Assembly (NCBI GenBank): GCA_037176705.1
Contig: CM073887.1
Coordinates: 84,516,348-84,580,347 of the forward strand
From: Molossus alvarezi
Lineage: Eukaryota > Chordata > Mammalia > Chiroptera > Molossidae
Reading direction: 5' to 3'
DNA: 64,000 nt
This document shows positions 22,130 to 34,889 of the stretch, one piece after another. The position numbers and the translations under genes were made by a program. Each line of letters begins with the position of its first letter. Positions within the stretch are counted from its first letter, which is position 1. The notes beneath the pieces were generated by a model, which searched no databases, was not told the DNA's origin, and was given only the letters and a program-made list of their open reading frames with translations.

Positions 22130-22913
22130 AGATTTCAAAATGGCGGCAGAGTGAATGGAAGCTACACAGACCGTCTCCCAGGACCAAACTGGAATTACCA
22201 CTAAAACACAGACAAATTAACAGAAAAAGCAACAGAAAAGCAGGTTGCGAGGACCATATAACTAGGGACACTGACTCAATTCTGGTAGGACTGCGAAGGC
22301 GTGAGACAGGGGCTGGGAGCAGCCTTTGCTGTGAGCAGCTCCCTCGGGCTAAAGTCCCAGGCGGCCCCACAGCGCAGAGCCGGGACAGAGGCTAAAATAG
22401 CCACAGCCACTCACCTTGGGCAGAGGGAGGGCAGACTGGACTGGAACTGTGTGGGGACACTCGGGATTTGGAGGGCGCTCAGAGCTTTTGCTGAGTTGCA
22501 GCCACACAGGATGGTGGACATATTGCTCCTTCCCAGGGCTCTGGGGAGAGGCAGCAGCCCCTCCCTCGGAGATTCAACCCCACCCTGTGGGCCACTGAAA
22601 TGCAAATTTTGGCTTATTAACAATCAGCACCTGCCCCACCCTTGGGAAATTCCCTTATGCTGAGCACCTGAGGGAGTTTTTCAATCAACTGACAACCCAA
22701 AACTCTTCAAGTAACGGGGACTGCTAGCCTCCAGGCAAAAAGTTAGAGGATAACAGTATCATTCCTGGACTAGCAACTCTAACCAGGAAAGTAAGACTTG
22801 ACAGTGGTGTTTAACATGGGTCCTCCCTTGCTCATCTAAACCCAGGAGAGGGAGCCACAAACAGCAGAAAACCAATACCCACAGGGAAAACTTGGCAGGC
22901 TCCAAAGCCCACT

Positions 22914-23780
22914 GTGATAGCCAAAATGGTGAAACACAGAAACAAAAGCCAAATGAAAGAACAAAAAACCTCCACTGAAGATTATATCAATGTGGAGCAG
23001 TTAGGCATGTTAACAGAGCTAGAATTCAGAGCCATGATCTTGAGGAAGCTCAACAGCATGAGTAAGGACACAGAGATGTTGAAAATAAACCAATTGGAAA
23101 TTAAAAACCACCAAGAAGAGATCAAGAGTGATATATCAGAAATAAAGAACACATTGGAAGGTCTAAATCCTAGATCAGCGAATTAGAAGATAGGGTAGAA
23201 CAAATCAACCAATCAGAAAACCAAAAGGAAAAAAACTATTAAAAAACAGGAACTGTGGAACAACTGGAAACGTAATAATATTCGCATCATAGGAGTCCCC
23301 AAAGAAGAAGAAAATGAGCAAGGGTTAGAGAATATAGTCAAAGAAGTAGTGACAGAAAACTTCCCTAATTTGGTGAAGGAAGAAGTCATTCAAGTTTAAG
23401 AAGCACAGAGAGCCCCAAGTAAGAAGAACCCAAAAAGGCCTACACCGCCCTGGCCGGTTTGGCTCAGCAGTTAGAGCGTTGGCCTGAGGTCCGGAGAGAC
23501 CCGGGTTCAGTTCCCGCTAAGGGCACGTACCTTGGTTGCAGTTTGTCCCCGGCCCTGGTTGGGTCGTGTGTGTGGCAACCACTCCATGTGTCGCTTTCAC
23601 GTCGATGTTTCTCTCTCTCTCTCTCCCTCCCACTCTATCTGAACAAAATATCGAAAAATGTCCTCGGGTGAGGATTAAAAAAAAAAAAAGGCCTACACCA
23701 AGACACATAGTAATTAAAATGCCAAAAATTAAAGACAAAGAATTCTAAAAGCAGCAAGAGATAAGCAACAGGTTACCTAC
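22914..23780 (+). pseudogene. L1 ORF1 remnant, split by a SINE
   Basis: The clearest piece (22914-23186, 90 codons) has the coiled-coil-like heptads and Lys/Glu/Asn-rich make-up of L1 ORF1p, an RNA-binding chaperone. It then stops, is frameshifted, and is cut by the SINE at 23447-23684. Confidence 0.8.
23447..23684 (+). mobile_element. Ves-type SINE inserted in L1 ORF1
   Basis: A full sense copy with the gccctggccggtttggctca head. The perfect 15-bp TSD aaaaaggcctacacc lies at 23432-23446 and 23685-23699. It landed after the L1 was already in place. Confidence 0.95.
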
Positions 23781-24067
23781 AAAGGAACCCCCATAATGCT
23801 CTCAGCTGACTTCTCACAAGAAACACAGGCCAGAAGGGAATGGCATGAAATAATCAAGGTCATGAAAAATAAGGATCTGAATCCAAGATTACTCTACCCA
23901 GCAAGACTGTCATTCAAAATAGAAGGTCAAATAAAGAGCTTCCCAGACAAAAAAAAAAAAGGCTGAGGGAATACATTAGTACCAAACCAGCACTACAAGA
24001 AATGTTAAAAGGACTGCCGTAATTAGTAGAAGAAATAGGAAGAAAAATAGAACCAAACTAAACAAAA

Positions 24068-27000
24068 ATGGCAATAAATAAGTACATATCAATAATCACC
24101 TTAAATGTAAATGGACTGAATGCTCCAATAAAAAGACACAGAGTAGCTGATTGGATAAGAAAGCATGACTCATCTATATGTTGTTTACAAGAGACCCACC
24201 TCACAAGAAAAGACTCAGATAGGTTGAAAGTGAAGGGATGGAAGAAATTTTTCCAAGCAAACAGAAAGCAAAAAAAAACTGAGGTAGCAATACTCATATC
24301 TGATAAAATAGATTTAAAAATGAAGATCATAACTAGAGACAAAGAAGGCTACTAAATAATATTGAAAGGATCTATCCAACAGGAACATATAACCTTGATA
24401 AACATATATGCACCCAATACAGGAGCACCAAAATATATTTAAAATCTTCTGGAGGACTTCAAAGGAGAAATCGACAGCAATGCAATCATAGCAAGGGACT
24501 TCAACACCCCGTTGACACCACTGGATAGATCCTCTAGACAAAAAATTAGCAAGGAAACAGAGACTCTAAATGAAGCACTAGACTAAATGGATTTAATAGA
24601 TATCTACAGAGAATTACACCCCAAAACTACAGAATTCACATTCTTCTCATGGGACATTCTCAAAAATAGACCACATGATAGAACACAAACTAAATCTCTA
24701 CAAGTTCAAGAAGATTGAAATCATATCAAGCATCTTCTCAGATCACAATGGCATGAAACTAGAAATCAATTGCAACAAAAACATGCAAAGACATTGGAAC
24801 ACATGGAGGCTGAATAGCATGTTATTAAACAATGAATGGGTTACCGAGGAGATCAAGGAAGACATTAAAAACTTCCTGGAAACCAATGAAAATGAACACA
24901 CAACAACACAAAATCTATGGGATGCAGCAAAAGCAGTTCTGAGAGGGAAGTTCATAGCACTACAGGCCTACCTCAAGAAACAAGAAAAATTTCTAATTGA
25001 CTGTCTAACCTCACAACTTAAAGAATTAGAAAGCAAACAAAAAGAAAACCCCAGAGCAAGTAGAAGGAAGGAAATAGTAAAGATCAGAGCAGAAATAAAT
25101 GACATAGAGACCAAAAAAAAAAAAAAAAAAATTCAAAGGATCAATGAAACAAAGAGCTGGTTTTTTAAAAACATAAACAAGATTGATGGACCCTTAGCTA
25201 GACTCACCAAGAAACAAAGAGAGAGAACCCAAATACACAAAATTCAGAAATGAAAGAGAAGAAATAATAACTGACACCACAGAAATACCAAAGATCGTTA
25301 ACAGCTACTATGAACAATTATATGGCAACAAATTTGACAATCTAAGTGAAATGGACAAATTTCTAGAAACACACAGTCTCCCAAAACTGGATCAGGAAGA
25401 GATAGAAAACTTGAACAGACCAATAACAACTAAGGAAATTGAAGAGGTAGTCAAGACTCTCCCAGCAAACAAAAGCCCAGGCCCAGATGGCTTCACGGGG
25501 GAGTTTTACCGAACATTCAAAAAAGAACTAACACCCATTCTTCTCAAACTATTTCAAAAAATTCAAGAAGAAGGAAGACTTCCAATCTCGTTTTATGAGG
25601 CCAGCATAATTCTAATTCCAAAACCAGAAAAAGACACTACAAAGAAAGAAAACTACAGGCCAATATCGCTGATGAACATAGACACCAAAATTCTGAACAA
25701 AATACCAGCAAATCAAATCCAGCAATACATCAAAAAAATTACTCACCATGACCAAATGGGATTCATCCCAGGGATGCAAGGCTGGTACAATAGTCGCAAA
25801 TCAATACATGTGATACACCACATAAACAAAATAAAGAATAAAAACCACATGATCATATCAATAGACACTGAAAAAACATTCGACAAAATCTAGCATCCAT
25901 TTCTGATAAAAACGCTCAGCAATGTGGGAATAGAGGGATCATATCTCGACATAATAAAGGCCATATATGAAAGACCTACAGCCAACATCATACTCAATGG
26001 GGAGAAACTAAAAACATTTCCCTTAAGAACAGGAACAAGACAGGGATGTCCACTTTTGCCGCTCTTATTTAACATAGTACTGGAAGTCTTAGCCACTGCA
26101 ATCAGACAGGAAGAAAAAATAAAAGGGATCCAAATTGGAAAGGAGGAAGTGAAACTATCATTATTTGCAGATGACATGATATTACACATAGAAAACCCTA
26201 AAGACTCCATCAAAAATCTACTAGACTTAATAAATGAATTTGGCAAAGTAGCAGGATACAAAATTAACTTGAAGAAAACAATGGCATTTTTATACACCAA
26301 TGATGAATTCACAGAAAGAGAAACTGAAAAAACAATCCCCTTTACCATTGCGGCAAAAAAAATTAAGATACTTAGGAATAAACTTAACCAAAGAAGTAAA
26401 GGACCTATTTGCAGAAAACTACAGGTCATTGAAAAAAAGAAATAGAGGAAGATATAAAAAAGTAGAAGCACATACTTTGTTCATGGATTGGAAGAATTAA
26501 CATCATTAAAATGTCCACATTACCCAAAGCAATCTCTAGATTCAATGCAATCCCCATCAAAATACCAACGACATATTTCACAGAACTAGAACAAATACTT
26601 CAAAAGTTCATATGGAACCAAAAAAGACCCCGAATAGCCACAGCAATTTTGAAAAAGAAGGACAAAGTAGGTGGGATCACAATACCAGATATCAGGTTAT
26701 ACTACAAAGCGACTGTAATCAAAACAGCCTGGTACTGGCACAAGAACAGGCATATAGACCAGTGGAACGGACTAGAGAACCCTGAAATGGACCCAAGGCA
26801 ATATGCTCAATTAATATTTGACAAAGGTGACAAGAGCATACGGTGGAGTAAAGACAGCCTCTTTAATAAATGGTGTTGGGAAAATTGGACAGCTACACGC
26901 AAAAAAAAAAAACAACAAAAAAAAAACGAAACTAGACCTCAACTTACACCATACACAAAAATAAACTCAAAATGCATAAAATACTTAAATGTGACTCGTG

Positions 27001-27911
27001 AATCCATAAAAATTCTAGAAGAAAATGTAGGCCACAAAATTTTGGACATCATATGCAGCAGAATTCTCACTGATACATCACCTAAGGTAACAGAAACAAA
27101 GGAAAAAATGAACACGTGGGACTACATCAAACTCAAAAGCTTCTACACAGCAAAAGAAACAACCATCAAAATGGAAAGGCAACCCACTGTATGGGAGAAT
27201 ATCATTGCCAGTGATACATCAGATTAGGGGTTAATTTCCAAAATATATAGAGTGCTCATACAACTCAACAAAAGAAAGACAAAGAACCCAATTAAAAAAT
27301 GGGCAGAGGAGCTGAACAGACACCTCTCCTAACTGGACATACAAATGGCCAAGAGACATATGAAGAAATGCTCAACATCACTAATCATCAGAGAGATGCA
27401 AATTAAAACAACAATGAGGTATCACCTCACACTTATCAGAATGGCTGCCATCAACAAATCATCAAACAAGTGTTGGTGAGGGTGTGAAGAAAAGGGGACT
27501 CTAGTGCCCTGGTGGTGGGAATGCAGACTGGTGCAGCCACTATGGAAAACAATATGGTGTTACCTCAAAAAATTAATAATTGAACTTCCATTTGACCCAG
27601 TGATCCCACTTCTAGGAATATACCCTAAGAAGCCTGAAACACCAATCAGAAAGAATATATGTACCTCCATGTTCATAGCAGCACTATTTATAATAGCTAA
27701 GATCTGGAAACAGCCCAAGTGTCTATCAGTAGACGAATGGATCAAAAAGCAGTGGTACATGTACACAATGGAGTACTATGTAGCTGTAAGAAAGAAAGAT
27801 CTATTATCCTTTGAGACGACATGGAGGGACCTGGAAAGTATTATCCTAATTGAAACACGCCAAACAGAAAAAGACAAATACCACATGATCTCACTTATAT
27901 ATGGAATATAA
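24068..27911 (+). pseudogene. L1 ORF2 remnant (endonuclease and reverse transcriptase)
   Basis: The endonuclease domain begins at 24068 (SIITLNVNGLN, then CLQETHL) and breaks at a TAA near 24353. A middle part is open at 24675-25253, the reverse transcriptase domain at 25351-25893, and it continues from 25924 with the FADD catalytic motif (near 26166). The C-terminal region covers 26511-27227 and 27504-27911. Visible damage: stops at about 24353 and 25891 (TAG where CAG is expected), frame shifts near 25250 and 26370, and a break near 27225. Domain order is normal for L1. Confidence 0.9.
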
Positions 27912-28178
27912 TGAATATAACAGTCTGAGGAATAGGGTAGACCCAGAAACACAGAAGTAGGGTACAGACTGACAACCCTCAGAAGACGGGGTGGTGGGAG
28001 GTGGGAAGAGATAAACCACAGAACTTATATACATGTACACATAACCAATGGACATGGACAACAAAGCCGGGGAGAGGGCGGGGGTGATGAGGAGGAGGGT
28101 GTCAATGGGGTAAAAAGGAGAAACATCTGTAACAAAAATAAAATTAAAAAATAAAACTATGCAAAAAAAAAAGTATCA

Positions 28179-28317
28179 ATTGATTGGCTGCCTCCTGCAC
28201 ACCCCTTACTGGGGATTGAGCCCACAACCAGGCATGCGCCCTGACCAGGAATGGAACCAGGACCTCTCAGTCCATTAAACAATGCTCAATCCACTAAGCC
28301 AAACCAGCTGGGACAGC
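28179..28317 (-). mobile_element. Second half of the antisense SINE split by the L1
   Basis: Continues with attgattggctgcctcctgc and ends in ccagctgggaca, the reverse of the SINE head. The SINE's own TSD, atttgataactc at 22073-22084 and atttgacaactc at 28318-28329, brackets both halves and the L1 between them. Confidence 0.88.
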
Positions 28318-28329
28318 ATTTGACAACTC

Positions 28330-28544
28330 CTTTTTTTTTTCCCCTTCTTTATTGATTTTAGAGAGAAAGGAAGGGAGAGAGATAGAAACATCAATGAGAG
28401 AGAGTATTAATTGGCCACCTCCTGCATGCCCCCCACAGGGGATTAGGCTCACAACCAGGGCATGTGCCCTGACAGGGAATCGAACTGGAAACCTCTTGGT
28501 GCATGGGTCAATGCTCAACCACTGAGCCACACCAGCCAGGCTGA
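28330..28544 (-). mobile_element. Second antisense Ves SINE in the same target site
   Basis: A complete antisense copy directly follows the first one. It ends at 28544 and is followed by a third copy of the target sequence, atttgacaactc (28545-28556). Confidence 0.92.
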
Positions 28545-28745
28545 ATTTGACAACTCTTAATGAATGAGTATTATTATTTTTATAACAATGTTTGTTTGCA
28601 TGAATCCAATAAGAAACTATTCTCTTTATAATAGGACACTTAAAGCCAGGTTTTATCAACCAAGACTTTGGAATGTCATGATGGAGAGAGATATTCCTAG
28701 ATTCTGAATGTCACCAGAAAGCTTTAGAGAACTAAGATTGACTTT

Positions 28746-28848
28746 TATTTTTAATCCTCACCTGAGTATATTCTCCTATTTATCTTCAGATAGAGTGGGA
28801 GGGGGGAGGGGGAGGGAGAGGGAGAGGGAGAGGGAGAGGGAAAAGGGG

Positions 28849-28898
<50 letters not shown>

Positions 28899-29051
28899 TC
28901 GGAGAGATGCATTGACTGGTTGCCTCCCACATGACTCCAGCCAGGGCCTGGGACCAAATTGCATCAAGGTATGTGTCCTTGACTGGAATCGAACCGGTGA
29001 CTCTTTGGTCCATGAGCCGATGTTCTAACTGCTGAGCCAAACCGGCCATGG
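28746..29051 (-). mobile_element. Ves-type SINE with expanded purine tract
   Basis: An antisense copy with TSD ctaagattgacttt at 28732-28745 and 29052-29065. Its purine tract (about 28796-28892) has grown into GGGAGA-type units followed by a long GA run, making it longer than the other copies. Confidence 0.93.
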
Positions 29052-29065
29052 CTAAGATTGACTTT

Positions 29066-30218
29066 GAAGTGAATAAAAGCCCCTTGGAAAAATCGCCTGA
29101 GACTAATTAAAGCTCAATCTGGAGATTTGTTATGAGATTCCAGCAAAGCATATTTAAAAGAGCCTATATGATTAATTACTATTCTTGTTGTGTTTATGCA
29201 AATAATCAGGCCAAATTGAAACTGGACTTAATGCAGTAAATAGTCTTGATTTGGTTACTTTTGATAAAAATGAGCGTGATTTTAGAGAGGGGGAATTATA
29301 TTTCAGTAGAGTCTATAATACACAGTTGTGGATATTAGGCTCTAGTTAAAGTTTTATTTTTCACCTACAAACTGAATTGGATGCTGAATTTTTAGTTTTC
29401 TTAAATATCTGGCTGCAACTCTCCAAACTAATGTTCATTTTTCTCCCATCCTTTGACTTGGAATTATTGAGAACTATTGATGCAGTGTAAGCCATACAGA
29501 ATTTATTTGAGCACGTGATAAAATCACCAAAAATATTCAAACTGCAGGTAAGGAGGATCTATCAGACCATCACTGCTTGCTTTCATTTCAGTAAAAGAAA
29601 CTTTGAGTCTTACATCTAAAAATCTCGGCAGACAGCCTTACAAACTCAGAAACTAGTTTATAATTTGCTCTGATTATTAACCTTTGTTTTTTTCTCTTCT
29701 GTTTTCATAGGCATACATACCCCTATTAAATACCTGATTACTTGTCTACACAATATAGACTTCACCCTGGGAGCCCATCTGCATCGCAGCCTCCTAAAAT
29801 GAGATATAACAATGTAATTGAACTGACTTATTTTCAGGACCAAATAATTGAGTCAATGAAATATGAAGCTACCTACCAACTTCAATTCTGGAATGTAAAC
29901 CTTTATTATTTAAAAGAATGGGACTGGAGGGACTAAAGTTCTGCCACCTTGAAACTGCTTTCCCTTTCCTGCCTGAGGGGTTCAGACAGAAAAAAAAAAA
30001 AAAACTTCAGGAAAAAGATTGTAGGGTGTTCCCCTTGCCTAATTTGAATTAAGTATAGTAAACAAAAGGACTTCAGGCAGGTGACACAGCTTCATCCAGT
30101 GAAGACCATCCACCAACCTAATCTGTGACACTATAAAGTCAGTCTCTCCTTCTATCACCTGGTTCTTACCTCTCCTCAGACCTTAAATTACTATAATTCT
30201 TATTTTCAGGCCTTGCTT
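29066..30218. other. AT-rich stretch, possibly decayed ERV interior
   Basis: No gene was recognised. Its position just upstream of an env-like tail, polypurine tract and LTR makes it a candidate for the interior of an old class I ERV, but I cannot show gag or pol homology. Confidence 0.35.
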
Positions 30219-30446
30219 TTTAATCTTCTTGTCAAACTTGTCACCTCTAGGATACAGTAATTCCATATCAAGATGATAATGCTTCGGGGATTTCAGCCTA
30301 TCCCAACTTCGGAAGAATCAGCTAACAGCCTCTCTGTTCCAGTCTTGGGTCCCAGTCCCTTGTCCCCCTTAGACTACGTGGGAAGAGACTCTCATACCCT
30401 ATATAGGCAGGTACCACAGCCCTTGTCAGTAGGAAGAAGGGGGAAA
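30219..30446 (+). pseudogene. Decayed ERV env-like C-terminal tail and polypurine tract
   Basis: One frame (30219-30449) resembles the membrane-proximal and cytosolic tail of a class I endogenous retroviral envelope protein. It is broken by an in-frame TAA at 30258-30260. A polypurine tract (30431-30446) sits right before the LTR, where plus-strand DNA synthesis is primed in retroviruses. This is an ancient, inactive remnant. Confidence 0.5.
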
Positions 30447-31434
30447 TGAGACAGGCCAGTAAGCCAGGACAAGTGGAATAGGGAAACTGAGACAGATAGT
30501 TAAATAGTTGAGCAGTTTACAGCCATCTAGTTAATCACAAAATTCTATCTTCCATAACCAAGAACATTTAAGGCTAAGTGTTTTACACTTCTCCCCAATC
30601 ATAAAGTAAATAGCTTAAATCACCCTACTCAGGGAGACAGCAGAAATCCAACCACACCCAAGAACAGATGAAGTTAAGGGAATAAATCTCATTTTGATGT
30701 ATCAGCATAAAGCTGAATATTCTATTGAGATCCTCCCCTAAGACCTCCCCTAAATTCCCAACATTTAAAACCCTCAAGCTGGACGGTCTGTGTGGCGCAG
30801 TGGTTGAGCATTGACCCATGAACCAACAGGTCACTGGTTCAATTCCCAGTCAGGGCACATGCCCAGGTTGTGGGCCCAATCCCCAGTGGTGGGCATGCAG
30901 GAGGTGGTCAACTGATGTTCTCTCTCATCGATGTTTCTATCTCTCTCCCCCTCTCCTTTCCTCTCTCTCTCTAAAATCAATAAAGAAAAAAATTTAAAAC
31001 AATAAAACCCTCAAGATAAAGAACTCAGAGCAAGCTCTTCCTCCTGGGAGCACACCTGCACTTTTCCCTTACCCCTCTTCTCCCCCCCCCCCCAAAGTAT
31101 GCATCTCCTAACTCCAAGGGACTCCATGAGACTTGCAACCAGGGGAGCAATGGGCAGCAGCAGCTTGTCCCAGGCTAAATCCCTGAACTTGTGTCCCAGG
31201 CCCCCTTTTCTCTGACCTCTCAATGAACCAAAGCAACCCTGCCTACACTCATTTCCTTCCTATAACATTTCCGGAGAGCCAAAGCAGCTCCACCGAGGCC
31301 CTCTCCTATTGCTTCTTCTATCATAGGCCCTTTCTTGTTTCACTGTCCCCAGCTTTAATAAACATACTCTCAAAATCACCTGGACTCATGTTGTGAAATC
31401 TTTCCTGCACAAAAGCAAGAACCCACACACTACA
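30447..31434 (+). mobile_element. 3' LTR of an old class I-like ERV
   Basis: Begins tgagacaggccagtaagcc right after a polypurine tract and ends ...cacacactaca. An AATAAA lies at 31357-31362, about 70 bp before the end, as expected for R/U5. A SINE interrupts it at 30779-31003. Confidence 0.7.
30779..31003 (+). mobile_element. Ves-type SINE inside the LTR
   Basis: A sense copy with head ctggacggtctgtgtggcgc. The TSD aaaaccctcaag is at 30767-30778 and 31004-31015. Confidence 0.92.
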
Positions 31435-34091
31435 GATTGGCCCGAGGCAGACCCACTCCTGACCCTGTTCCTTTCCAGTGACAAAAGGACCCTCCCAAAG
31501 TGCCAGGCATGGTTTTAGCTGCCTTAGAGTCCTGGTCCAGAGCTTGGTATGGAATGACTCTGCCAGCCACAGTACCCTTTCCCACCATCTTCCACATCTT
31601 TCAGCCTGGGTGACTAAGGAGACACCCTTGCCCTACTGGTGTCTAGCCCCTGTCCAAGGCCCTTTCAAATCAGCCTTTGGGGGAGATCTCCACAGTGGTG
31701 TTGAACAAGCAGGAGCTCCCAATCCTGCTATTCTGTTCCTAAAATATCCTCTCCTTCCACATTGTTCCCATGCCAGACAAGCCCAGCCATCTCTGGCCTG
31801 GGCTATCCTAACACTCTTCTTGTTTCCACTCCTGCCTTCCTACAGAACATTTTCCATGTGCCTCAGATAAATCATTTAAAATATTTATCTGATCAATTAA
31901 CTGCTCTGTTTGAAACCCTCCAGGAAATCCAGGATGTGATTTAAAGTCCAGGTTCTGGGCCTGCAAATTCCTGCTTGATTCAGCCTTACAGTACCCTAAG
32001 CACAAGAATCTTTCAACAGGCCATATATACTGCTGCCTCAGGGTCTTTGCACTTGCTGTTGCCTCGCAATTCTACATGACATCTCTCTTCTTTGCCCTTC
32101 AGTCTTAGCTCAAATGTCACCTTCTTAAAGAGGCCTTCCCTGACCATCCTATCTAAAATAGATCATTCTCTTTCATGCATTCTTTAACTCATGACCCTGT
32201 TTTATTTCCTTCTTAGTGCTTAGCACCATTCATTCATTTATTCATTCAGCTATTCATTCAAGAAATATTGATCTAGCAGTCACTTTGTACCAGGCACTGT
32301 TTTAGGCATTGGGGAACACAGATATGAATAAAATTGATAGTTCTTCCTCCCTGCTTTGGAAGACCCCAGTACTAAGCCCTTCAACCTCTTCTCTGCTCTG
32401 TAACATGTGCTGTTTTGTGATCTCATCCAGCCTTGGGAATTAAATGTCACATGTACAGTATACGTCAGGCCCAGACCTGAAATCCAGAACACATCCAACT
32501 GTTTGCTCACAACTCCACCTGGGTATCTAATGTGCCTCTACCTCAGATTTGTTGCATCCATACGGAATTTCTGACCTTCCCAGATCCCCAGATCTGCTCC
32601 TCCTACAATCTCCTCTATTCTTCTAACTGCTCAGTCAAAAATTCTGGAATTCTCCTGGACTCCTTTCTTTCTAACCCATCAGCACATGCTATCTTTAGCT
32701 CTACCCTCATAATCGATCCAGCATTCATCCATCTCCATTGCTACCACCCCAGCCCAAGCCACTGTCATCCTGCCTATATTATGACAATGGCCTGTGAACT
32801 GATCCCCCAACTTCCACCCTTGCCCATAAACAATCTACTACCTTACACAGCAGCTGTTAAAATGTAAGTTAGAGCACATCACTCCTCTGCTCAGAGTACA
32901 GGCTCTGCAGAGCCCCATTAGCTTTCAGCCCTCCTCTCATGCTCCCTCTGCTCCAGCCACACTGACCTCCTTGTAATCTTAAGGACCCACTTCTGCCTTA
33001 GCAATTTATATTAGCTGTTACCTCCATTCCTAACTCAGGTGAGGCCTTCCCTACCCACTGTAGTGAACTGTCCAGGCCCTCAGACCCACCCCAGCAGCAT
33101 AGATTTTACTTATTCATTTTACTTATCATCTGCCTTCTTCTAAGTGATCTTGCTGCTTCTAGCCATGTCCCCCTCCAAACCAACCCCATTTGGCCCCATA
33201 AAATGCAAATCTGATGTAGGTCTCTCTTGTGCTTAAAATCCTACAGTGACTTCCCAGTTCTTACAATAGGAAGTACAGATACCCTTCATTGGATCTTCTT
33301 TCTCTCTTCCTCCTCTCCTCCCTCCTGCTGGGTCCTTCCTTATCACCAACTCTGATATTCAGGGGTTTTTAGTCATGAAACACAGAAATCACTTCTGGCT
33401 AATTTAAGCATATACATTTATTAACCAATACTGGACAACTCAGAAACTCTATGGGAAGGCCAGAGAATTGTCTCTGGAGACGACAAAACCTGGAATGATG
33501 CCCCAAATCACACTGTCAAGCAGGCCCAGGAAGACTCCCTGATGCTCCGGCTGGGCACAGACCGCGCAGCCTGCCCTGTCATGCTCAATGCTCCCAGAAG
33601 CAGTGTCACTGCTGCCACCACCAACACCACCTGTCTTTACCAGAGCAGACCCCCTCATCCTCTGTTGCTCTAGCACTAACTTCAGGTTTGGAGTCTGGGG
33701 CTGGGGTGTCTGGGGCTGAGATCACAGGTCCTGGCTGCAAAGAAGGCTGGGAAAGCACTGGAAGCTCCTAGAGGAGGAGGTAGGCTCTGTCTCATACGGT
33801 GGGGAATCCCCCGAACATAGGAAGAGGGCAATTCCAGTGCTGAAAGGCCAATGATAATGATGGATATCCCCTGTGCCAGCTTTTAAAATTATACAAATAA
33901 AATATTATTCAAGGTAAAATAATCAAAGGTGATAAAATATTAAAACTGCTCTCCCTGAGTTCTCTCAGGGAGAGAAGGGGCAATTACTGTCAGTGGTTTT
34001 ATAAGAAGTCCTTGCAAATGTGTTCTTTGTATATTCAGATATAAATCTGTATATATTTGTATATAATGTGTCTATATAATGAATATAGTAT

Positions 34092-34097
<6 letters not shown>

Positions 34098-34138
<41 letters not shown>
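34098..34138 (+). repeat. (AT)n microsatellite
   Basis: About 20 TA units, perfect. Self-complementary, so it can extrude as a cruciform. Confidence 0.95.
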
Positions 34139-34140
<2 letters not shown>

Positions 34141-34889
34141 AAATTGGCCTGTCCCACACCTTACAGTTTGGCACCTGTGTTAGTACACATGGACCTGGCT
34201 AATCCTTTCTAGGCAGCATAGCATTTCACCAAGTGGATGTACCACAATTAACTAGCCAGTCCCCTACAGGACATTTCATTTCTTTTCAGTTTTTTGCTAC
34301 AAGAAACCATGCTGCAGTGAACATCCTTGCACAAATGGCTTTGTGCGCTTGCGCAAGTAGAGATCCAAGGGATAAATTCCTGGAGGGGGGAACTGTTGGC
34401 TCAAAAAGAGCATGCATTTCTGTCATTGGTAAACATTGCAAAATTGCCTTCCAAAAAGCTTGCGCCAATTTGCAGCTCTACCAGCAACCTGTGAACATTT
34501 GTTTTCCGGGCCCTGCACCCTCTGGTTGCTGGCTGCCCTTTCATCACTTGTCACTTACACACCGTGCATTTCTAGCCATAGTGCCCCTGCCCATACTATA
34601 ACCACTGAACAACACTCTCTTCCTTCCTTGTCTGTCAAATGAAATCTTACTTCACCCAGGAGGCCTATCTTAGATGTCACCTTCTCTGTACATCCTTCCA
34701 TAACTCCCCTAAACTGTTGGAGTTCCCTTCCTCTGGGATCCCAGCTGCTTGGGTATAATTCTGTGGGCCTATGTGTGCATGGAATTCTATGACCCATTTT
34801 GACAATCCCCACCATAACCATACAAAAAGTGGTCTTGTCCATCTTCTCTCTCTTCCTCCTGGCTCTCCAACTGCACTTACAGCCTTTTA

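Larger units (their letters stand above)
22130..28178 (+). mobile_element. Near full-length L1 retrotransposon, inactivated
   Basis: About 6.05 kb with a 5' UTR beginning caaaatggcggcagag near 22135, an ORF1 region from about 22914, an ORF2 region from about 24068 to 27230 and beyond, a 3' UTR with a poly-purine stretch near 28075, and an A-rich tail at 28140-28172. The 9-bp repeat attgattgg at 22121-22129 and 28179-28187 is the likely TSD. It is broken by several stops and frameshifts and by a SINE in ORF1, so it cannot move on its own. Confidence 0.93.

Noticed and set aside
23459..23520. tRNA-like segments in many places (A- and B-box-like)
   Set aside because: They are the heads of Ves SINEs with poly(A) tails and target duplications, not tRNA genes.
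22130..28178. Intact, mobile L1
   Set aside because: Stops at about 24353 and 25891, frame shifts, and a SINE in ORF1 make both proteins incomplete.
18188..31434. One complete provirus bounded by the two LTRs
   Set aside because: The LTR middles differ, the flanks checked show no shared TSD and no gag or pol was recognised, so only a relationship is claimed.
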